Below are positions 7,350-11,866 of a stretch of 11,866 bases of DNA, piece after piece (the first letter of the stretch is position 1; every line of letters starts with the position of its first letter). Origin of the DNA: JBFFSQ01 sp041572275. Its GTDB lineage: Bacteria; Pseudomonadota; Gammaproteobacteria; SZUA-229. The stretch lies in the NCBI GenBank assembly GCA_041572275.1, contig JBFFSQ010000082.1:1-11866 (forward strand). Reading direction: 5' to 3'. The notes under the pieces were generated by a model. That model was not told where the DNA came from. It worked only from the letters and a program-made list of their open reading frames with translations, and made no database searches. The position numbers were made by a program, and so were the translations under genes.

Positions 7350-9923
7350 CTACTGACTGATGTTATTCAACGCAGAATTGAGGGCATGATCAAAGACCGA
7401 ATGTTGCATGATAATACCTGACAGGTCCTGCTGCAGCTCCTCGGTAAACTCTTGTGCATCTTTTTCGATCACAATATTACCCAGATGATCCACAAACATC
7501 AGGGTCGCATTCTGCATCAAGATAACAGCAAGCTTCAAACGACGCACCGGTTTATCTTTACCGTTGTATACGATAAACCAGGCACCTGGCTTGACGTCGT
7601 CAGGCAAGGCTTCAATTTTCCTGCGTGCAATTACTTCAGGGTCATCTTCTGCCGGTTCTGCGACCTCGGGCTCTGCTGCTTCCTCGGCAGCCGCTTCAGC
7701 TTCAATCGCTGCTTCACCCATAGTTTCTGCTTCAGGTGCTGTTTCTGCTTCTTCTGCTACCTCAGTCGCAACTGCTTCTGCTTCCTCTACTTCAGCCTGA
7801 ACTTCCTCTGCCTCAGCTTCCGGCTCCTCTGGCAGACCTTGCGTATTCATCAGCTCTTCGTAAGTCGCCCTCAGGTCAGTGATTACTTCCTCACGTAAGG
7901 CGGCTGGTTTTTTACACTCCTTCAACTTTTCTTCTGTGGCAGCGACAATATCTTCGAATGTTAAACCCAGCTCTTTCAATTCTGCCGCCGTGGTCAGGGG
8001 CTGAACACTGTCGATGATCTTGGCCAGAATCATGAGCATTTCAACCCATTCATCATTGGCCTTTCCGTGCCTCAGATAATGAGCAAACATCAGACTCGGC
8101 CAAACCTTCAACACCAATTTATGCACACCGGCGGGTAATTCATGACCCAGAGTAATCTTACGGATTTCCTGCAACACCACGTTGCGCGCATGGGCGCGTT
8201 GTACCTGCTTCTGTGCTTCTTCTTCGCGTTCCCGGGCCTTTTCATGAATATCATTGGTGAGTGCATTTAACGCATCCAACGCGACCTTAAACACACCGAC
8301 ATCTTCACCATAATCCAGCAACAATTTCTGGAGTATTTCGTCAATACTGATGTAAATAGGATCGGTATGCTCACTGACACCGACACCGGCCTCGGCGGTC
8401 TTATCCAGCAACTGTCGAGCCGGATGCTGATCATCGACGAAAAAATCAGGGTCGATCATGGCCGCCTTAATGACGGGAATCTGTAAGCTCAGTAACAGGG
8501 CCTTGATAGCATCAGTGATACTTTTATCAGCGATAATGGCATCAAAAATCAGCTTGATGAAGTCAATGGTCTTTTCTGAGACCTGATTGACGCGCTTGTT
8601 AACAACCCCGCCACTTTTATCGGCAATGCTGCTCAGAACAGCTTTCTTAATGGCTGCAGCATTGAACTCTAGTTTGGCATCCGGTGCCACCTGCATGGTG
8701 TTCTGCATATTCGACAATGCCGACACCACATCTTGCTTGGTATAATAAGCGCCACCGCCTATACCACCTGACGGAATAGAGGCATCGGCATCCGCCGGTT
8801 CGCCACCAACAAAATTCTGAATACTTTCGCGAACCTGGCTCACCGGCAAACCGGCCGAGTAAGCCTGACCATGAGGCCCGGTATTGGGCGGTACCTCAGT
8901 ACCGGCACCCGCATCTACCCCACTGTCTGCAGTTTGGCCTCGAGCACGGATGCCACTGGGCGCGCCATAACCCGCAGGAGCAGCCTGTGCCGTACCGGGG
9001 GCTGGTGCTGCGCCCTGTGCCGGGGCCGCACCACCTCGCGCCCGAATGCCACCCTGATAGCCTCTATAACCACCCGGGTATGCTGGAGGTGGTACTATGT
9101 CTTGCTCATACTCATCAGCCGCTTCTTCGGCCTCAGCACCTGCTTCATCGTCGCCCTCATCATAACCACCGTAACCGGCACGTTGACGACCTTCTCCCGC
9201 CAATCCCCCACCCAGCTCGATCTGTGGCAGTATGCCTGCATCAATCATCAGCTGATTGAGGTCGTCATACAGAGTTTTGATTTGCTTGATGATATCTTCA
9301 CCAAACATCTTATACAGAATTAACTTATTTTGATTAGCAAAACCGGTCCCTGCCAATGCTTCCTGGAATGACTCACAAATATGGATTGGCAATAAAGCAT
9401 CAGGATGGAAAATATCCTGATTATGTAAGGCCAGGTTCTGTAAACGTGCACGCAAGTGTGAAATTTCTTCCTGAAAATCTGAAGTCGCCTTGCCGCTGAT
9501 CGTGGTCAAGGCTACCATTTCATCCATTTCATCCTGGTCAACCAGTCCAAGCTGAGTAGTTTCTTTCTGGGTTTTTTTCTTGGGTAATTTGGGTGATGTC
9601 GCCACCGGCGCCAAGAACACATTGATGTGTGTATAGAAATTTTTCTCGATATCGTCTTTCTGCACCCGTAAATCGTTCATGAATTCAAACATGCGATTCT
9701 GCTGATCTATACTCGATGCATGTTCTGCCGCATCGAACAGAAAATCATCAGCCTTTTTGAACAACTCGGCCACGTGTTCAGAAAAATAGACGTCGAGCTG
9801 TTGAAGAATGGCTTCAATCAAGGATGTAAATTTTTTCTCAGGCTCCGCGGTTGAAGCATTATCTGCCTGCTGTTCAGATGTTTGCCTCTGAGCTTGATCT
9901 TCTGCTTTGATCTCGTCACTCAT
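7350..9923 (-). CDS. DUF1631 family protein with two low-complexity linkers
   Basis: I recognise the family (DUF1631) but its biochemical role is not established; some databases mislabel members as thymidine phosphorylase. No signal peptide or membrane segment is seen, so it is probably cytosolic. Order over 857 residues: helical N-terminal region (30-110); conserved block LGLVDQDEMDEMVAL (125-139) through LYDDLNQLMIDAGILP (218-233); a disordered Gly/Ala/Arg-rich linker (about 238-350) with an acidic patch and GIRARG twice (292-297, 324-329); a helical core (390-690) with HPARQLLDKTAEAGVG (500-515) and VWPSLMFAHYLRHG (607-620); a Glu/Ala-rich linker (698-762); and a beta-rich C-terminal domain (772-830) with RRLKLAVI and LMFVDHLGN. 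A good AAGGA ribosome binding site (9938-9934) sits 10 nt before the ATG. The pilZ gene lies 88 nt upstream, suggesting shared transcription and perhaps a c-di-GMP link (inference). Confidence 0.88.
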   Translation of the reverse strand: MSDEIKAEDQAQRQTSEQQADNASTAEPEKKFTSLIEAILQQLDVYFSEHVAELFKKADDFLFDAAEHASSIDQQNRMFEFMNDLRVQKDDIEKNFYTHINVFLAPVATSPKLPKKKTQKETTQLGLVDQDEMDEMVALTTISGKATSDFQEEISHLRARLQNLALHNQDIFHPDALLPIHICESFQEALAGTGFANQNKLILYKMFGEDIIKQIKTLYDDLNQLMIDAGILPQIELGGGLAGEGRQRAGYGGYDEGDDEAGAEAEEAADEYEQDIVPPPAYPGGYRGYQGGIRARGGAAPAQGAAPAPGTAQAAPAGYGAPSGIRARGQTADSGVDAGAGTEVPPNTGPHGQAYSAGLPVSQVRESIQNFVGGEPADADASIPSGGIGGGAYYTKQDVVSALSNMQNTMQVAPDAKLEFNAAAIKKAVLSSIADKSGGVVNKRVNQVSEKTIDFIKLIFDAIIADKSITDAIKALLLSLQIPVIKAAMIDPDFFVDDQHPARQLLDKTAEAGVGVSEHTDPIYISIDEILQKLLLDYGEDVGVFKVALDALNALTNDIHEKAREREEEAQKQVQRAHARNVVLQEIRKITLGHELPAGVHKLVLKVWPSLMFAHYLRHGKANDEWVEMLMILAKIIDSVQPLTTAAELKELGLTFEDIVAATEEKLKECKKPAALREEVITDLRATYEELMNTQGLPEEPEAEAEEVQAEVEEAEAVATEVAEEAETAPEAETMGEAAIEAEAAAEEAAEPEVAEPAEDDPEVIARRKIEALPDDVKPGAWFIVYNGKDKPVRRLKLAVILMQNATLMFVDHLGNIVIEKDAQEFTEELQQDLSGIIMQHSVFDHALNSALNNISQ

Positions 9924-9933
9924 CTAAAAAATT

Positions 9934-9938
9934 TCCTT
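9934..9938 (-). promoter_or_regulatory. Ribosome binding site of the DUF1631 gene
   Basis: AAGGA on the minus strand lies 10 nt before the ATG at 9923, with an AT-rich spacer. It is one of the clearest Shine-Dalgarno sequences in the window and fixes the start. Confidence 0.7.
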
Positions 9939-9962
9939 GTTACACAATTACTTGATTCTTGC

Positions 9963-10004
9963 TCCAGTGTATCAGGCCAGATCGAATCATATGGCAGCAC
10001 TGGA
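9963..10004 (-). repeat. Inverted repeat between pilZ and the DUF1631 gene
   Basis: TCCAGTG (9963-9969) and CACTGGA (9998-10004) are a perfect 7-bp inverted repeat 28 nt apart. Inside it GCCA (9976-9979) and TGGC (9992-9995) form a second, nested 4-bp pairing around a 12-nt loop. As RNA this would fold into a two-part hairpin in the leader of the DUF1631 mRNA, just after the pilZ stop. No T run follows on the minus strand, so it does not look like an intrinsic terminator. Role unknown. Confidence 0.45.
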
Positions 10005-10011
10005 ATATCAG

Positions 10012-10281
10012 TTATTTAATCTCGATAAATGCCAGCCCCATACCCTCCGGAGTCTGGTGGACCACGATGGCTTCGGTTCCGGGTAGAGTTTCATCGCCGG
10101 GATCCCCCGCAATTTCCAGGTAGATCAACTCACCGATCAGCGGTTGACTGGCTTTATCCAGCATCAGGAATATTCCGCCGTCACTGATATCTCGACTAAA
10201 AACATGATGGCTTTCACCAGTAGGATACGTAATTTGAATTTCCAACCGGACCGGTCGGCGAGGTGACTGACGTTGTTCCAT
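10012..10281 (-). CDS. Single-domain PilZ protein (probable cyclic di-GMP receptor)
   Basis: PilZ domains bind cyclic di-GMP and pass the signal to a partner, often in motility, adhesion or polysaccharide control. This 89-residue protein is essentially one PilZ domain. The two ligand-binding motifs are intact: RxxxR at R8-R12 (RRPVR) and DxSxxG at D31-S33-G36 (DISDGG). A closing beta-strand reads GMGLAFIE (80-87). There is no membrane segment or attached output domain, so it should act through another protein; the DUF1631 product encoded 88 nt downstream is the obvious candidate, but this is inference. It is not the type IV pilus PilZ, whose c-di-GMP motifs are degenerate. The ATG at 10281 places RxxxR at the usual distance from the N-terminus; its ribosome binding site is weak. 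Confidence 0.93.
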   Translation of the reverse strand: MEQRQSPRRPVRLEIQITYPTGESHHVFSRDISDGGIFLMLDKASQPLIGELIYLEIAGDPGDETLPGTEAIVVHQTPEGMGLAFIEIK

Positions 10282-10567
10282 AGATTGTTTTGATCTGATT
10301 CATGAGCACGCCCCAGACTCTAAAGGTCGCTCAACAGATATGTCCCCATTTCTATTATTCTGCAATTAGTATAGATAATAGCTGGAAATCTTAATTTTCC
10401 CACTATTTATCACCCATGAGCGTTGAAAAAGGTAAAGGTTTATCTAAATTAGCTCATGGCTATGTTACGTATGACGGCCAGTTCGGGCAAATCACTACTC
10501 ACCACTATCGACAAGCTGATAATACAGCCGGTACTCAATACAGAACAATAACAGCCCGGCCAGAGCC
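10282..10567. other. 286-bp gap between the kinase gene and pilZ
   Basis: The gap holds a dyad around a possible -10 box (10352-10381), which could serve pilZ and the DUF1631 gene. The stretch just after the kinase stop contains GCCGG and CCGGC about 24 nt apart, too loose to call a terminator. A 71-codon plus-strand frame (10416-10631) lies here and runs antisense into the kinase 3' end; I do not call it a gene. Nothing else is recognised. Confidence 0.6.
10352..10381 (-). promoter_or_regulatory. Candidate promoter/operator dyad upstream of pilZ
   Basis: CTATTAT (10352-10358) and ATAATAG (10375-10381) are a perfect 7-bp inverted repeat separated by 16 nt. On the minus strand the spacer holds TATACT (10373-10368), a four-of-six match to a -10 box. 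The -35 position (AATTAA or AAATTA at 17-18 nt) is poor. A start about 7 nt beyond would leave a leader of about 80 nt before pilZ. The dyad around the -10 resembles an operator, but AT-rich DNA gives such repeats by chance. Confidence 0.3.
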
Positions 10568-11560
10568 TCAGGAGAGTACGATATCCAGTATCTCCCGATG
10601 CTCCTCAGCATTTAGACGGGGTCCAAACTGACTCACCACCCGTGCCGCTGCCAGGCTGGCAATGTTACCGGCTTCATAATAAGAATGGCCGTGACTGATG
10701 CCATACAAAAAGGCACCCGCAAACATATCACCGGCGCCATTGCTGTCGACCGCTGTCACCGAGTGAGGTGAAATTTCAATACATTGCTTGCCATCGTAAA
10801 TTAAGGCACCTTTGGCGCCGAGGGTAATAGCAAAGGTTTTCGCGACCTGCTTGAGACCTTCAATCGCCTGATCCAGATCATCTGTCCCTGCCCAGCTCTT
10901 GGCCTCATGCTCATTACAGAACAACAAATCAACACCGCCACCAATCATCTCAACCAGACCGTCCTTGAAAAATTCCACCATGGCCGGATCAGAAAAGGTC
11001 AGCGCAGTTTTAATACCATTCTCTTCGGCGATCTTGCGCGCTTCAATGGCCGCATGACGCCCGGTATTTGATGTCACCAGATAACCTTCAATGTACAGAT
11101 ATTCAGACTCCAGCAATGCATCTTCATGTAGTTCATCAACTGAAAAGTGCTCAGTAATTCCGAGGAAGGTGTTCATGGTACGTTCTGCATCCGGCGTCAC
11201 CATCACCAGGCACTTTCCGGTAATGCCGTCTTTACGCCCATCACCCACATTGGAATCCACACCGGCCGCGGTTAAATCATGGACGTAAAAGTCACCCAGC
11301 TCATCATTGGCCACCTTGCAGGAATAGAATGACTTACCACCAAAATAACTCACCGCAATTATGGTATTCGCTGCCGAGCCTCCACTGGCCTTTTTTCCTT
11401 CAAAAGCATCCAGATGGCCGATCAGTTCATGCTGACGCGCTTCATCGACCAGCGTCATCAGTCCCTTATCGATTCCATTGTTTTCAAAGAAGACATCCTC
11501 GACCTCAAACTCCATATCTACCAGCGCATTACCAATTCCGTACACATGATATTTTTTCAT
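10568..11560 (-). CDS. PfkB-family carbohydrate kinase, adenosine-kinase-like
   Basis: This ribokinase-fold enzyme most resembles the adenosine kinase branch, which phosphorylates adenosine to AMP with ATP in purine salvage. The 330 residues are typical in length. Landmarks: a substrate-binding N-terminus VYGIGNALVDMEFEV (6-20), the di-glycine motif GGSAANT (60-66), the central NEHEA (216-220) that helps bind Mg-ATP, and the PfkB signature DSNGAGDMFAGAF (272-284) with catalytic base D278. The substrate is inferred from overall similarity; another nucleoside or sugar is possible. An AGGA lies 13-10 nt before the ATG and an AGAAG nearer to it. It starts 49 nt after holA ends and may be co-transcribed with it. 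It is not part of the usual holA-nadD neighbourhood, so it probably joined this locus in this lineage. Confidence 0.88.
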   Translation of the reverse strand: MKKYHVYGIGNALVDMEFEVEDVFFENNGIDKGLMTLVDEARQHELIGHLDAFEGKKASGGSAANTIIAVSYFGGKSFYSCKVANDELGDFYVHDLTAAGVDSNVGDGRKDGITGKCLVMVTPDAERTMNTFLGITEHFSVDELHEDALLESEYLYIEGYLVTSNTGRHAAIEARKIAEENGIKTALTFSDPAMVEFFKDGLVEMIGGGVDLLFCNEHEAKSWAGTDDLDQAIEGLKQVAKTFAITLGAKGALIYDGKQCIEISPHSVTAVDSNGAGDMFAGAFLYGISHGHSYYEAGNIASLAAARVVSQFGPRLNAEEHREILDIVLS

Positions 11561-11609
11561 TCTTCTAGATCCTGAATTCTGTCATTATTTTCACACCGAT
11601 AAGCCATGA

Positions 11610-11866
11610 TCAGGAACGACCCTGGGCTATTTGCGTACTTAGTGTCAGCAGCTCATCCCAGGGACGCCCTGGCTCAACACCTTTGATTACCTTATCAATG
11701 CGAGCACACCGTTTTAAAAAATTTCGCCACCGCACAGTCGTGTGTCGAGACAGGGCTTTGCGCAATAATGCTTTGCGACTATCCCAGACCCTGGCCTTGG
11801 CCATGGCAGCATCCTGTGACATCCCGGATTCTGCCAGACTGGTAAGCAGGCGAACCTCTCGACTCA
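11610..11866 (-). CDS. holA: DNA polymerase III delta subunit, C-terminal end (runs off window)
   Basis: Only the last 84 codons and the TGA stop are present; the frame is open to the right edge, so the gene begins outside the window. HolA is the delta subunit of the clamp loader; it opens the beta sliding clamp during replication. The visible part matches the C-terminal helical collar domain: REVRLLTSLAESG, then AKARVWDSRKALLRKALSR and a final helix containing GRPWDELLTLSTQIAQG. The ARVW-xxRK pattern and the WDEL near the end are typical of delta. The identification is supported by the downstream proA-nadD-rsfS-rlmH genes, which commonly follow holA in gammaproteobacteria. The ATG at 11822 is internal, not the real start. 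Confidence 0.88.
   Translation of the reverse strand, partial: SREVRLLTSLAESGMSQDAAMAKARVWDSRKALLRKALSRHTTVRWRNFLKRCARIDKVIKGVEPGRPWDELLTLSTQIAQGRS

Noticed and set aside
7452..7898. 148-codon plus-strand frame
   Set aside because: It is the shadow of the Glu/Ala-rich tract of the DUF1631 gene; its product is Cys/Phe-rich and looks like no real protein.
8871..9323. 150-codon plus-strand frame and an overlapping 90-codon frame
   Set aside because: Both lie opposite the Gly/Arg-rich linker of the DUF1631 gene and come from its biased composition.
10500..10567. Short open stretch after the kinase stop encoding a hydrophobic peptide (AGLLLFCIEYRLYY)
   Set aside because: No start codon or ribosome binding site and only about 23 codons long; too little to call a gene remnant.
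10416..10631. 71-codon plus-strand frame between pilZ and the kinase, starting MSVEKGKGL
   Set aside because: No ribosome binding site, no recognisable domain, and it runs antisense through the conserved 3' end of the kinase gene. A possible -10 on the same strand is too weak to support it.
1..11866. Mobile elements, CRISPR arrays, tRNA genes, phage or defence genes
   Set aside because: I looked for transposase and integrase motifs, regular repeats with spacers and tRNA-like folds and saw none; this was by eye, without a search tool.

Overview
The window looks like chromosomal DNA of a free-living or host-associated gammaproteobacterium with moderate GC by eye. Every confident gene lies on the minus strand, so transcription runs from the right end to the left. 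The core is a conserved housekeeping block. In transcription order it holds holA (only the 3' end is present), proA, nadD, rsfS, rlmH, maf/yhdE, rng and yhdP (only the 5' part is present). The proteins resemble their E. coli counterparts in length and motifs. I cannot place the genus from sequence alone.

Right part (about 9.9-11.9 kb): the C-terminal end of DNA polymerase III delta is followed by a PfkB-family adenosine-kinase-like sugar kinase. A 286-bp gap comes next, with a possible promoter and a dyad, and then an 89-residue single-domain PilZ protein. Middle (7.35-9.92 kb): a large DUF1631-family protein of 857 residues, carrying a Gly/Arg/Ala-rich linker and a Glu/Ala-rich linker. These three genes sit between holA and proA-nadD, which in many gammaproteobacteria lie close together, so they look like a lineage-specific insertion into the block.

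Left part (1-7.15 kb): proA (proline synthesis), nadD (NAD synthesis), rsfS (ribosome silencing), rlmH (23S rRNA methylation), maf (nucleotide pyrophosphatase), rng (RNase G) and yhdP (AsmA-like envelope protein). Several of these overlap or nearly touch: nadD/rsfS by 11 nt and maf/rng by 8 nt. The exception is a 173-bp gap between rsfS and rlmH that holds a weak terminator-like hairpin. The layout suggests separate units: holA with the kinase; pilZ with the DUF1631 gene; proA-nadD-rsfS; and rlmH-maf-rng-yhdP.

I saw no tRNA, rRNA, CRISPR array, insertion sequence or phage gene. Most of the window is ordinary conserved sequence. The part most worth a second look is the PilZ/DUF1631 pair and the non-coding structures around it.
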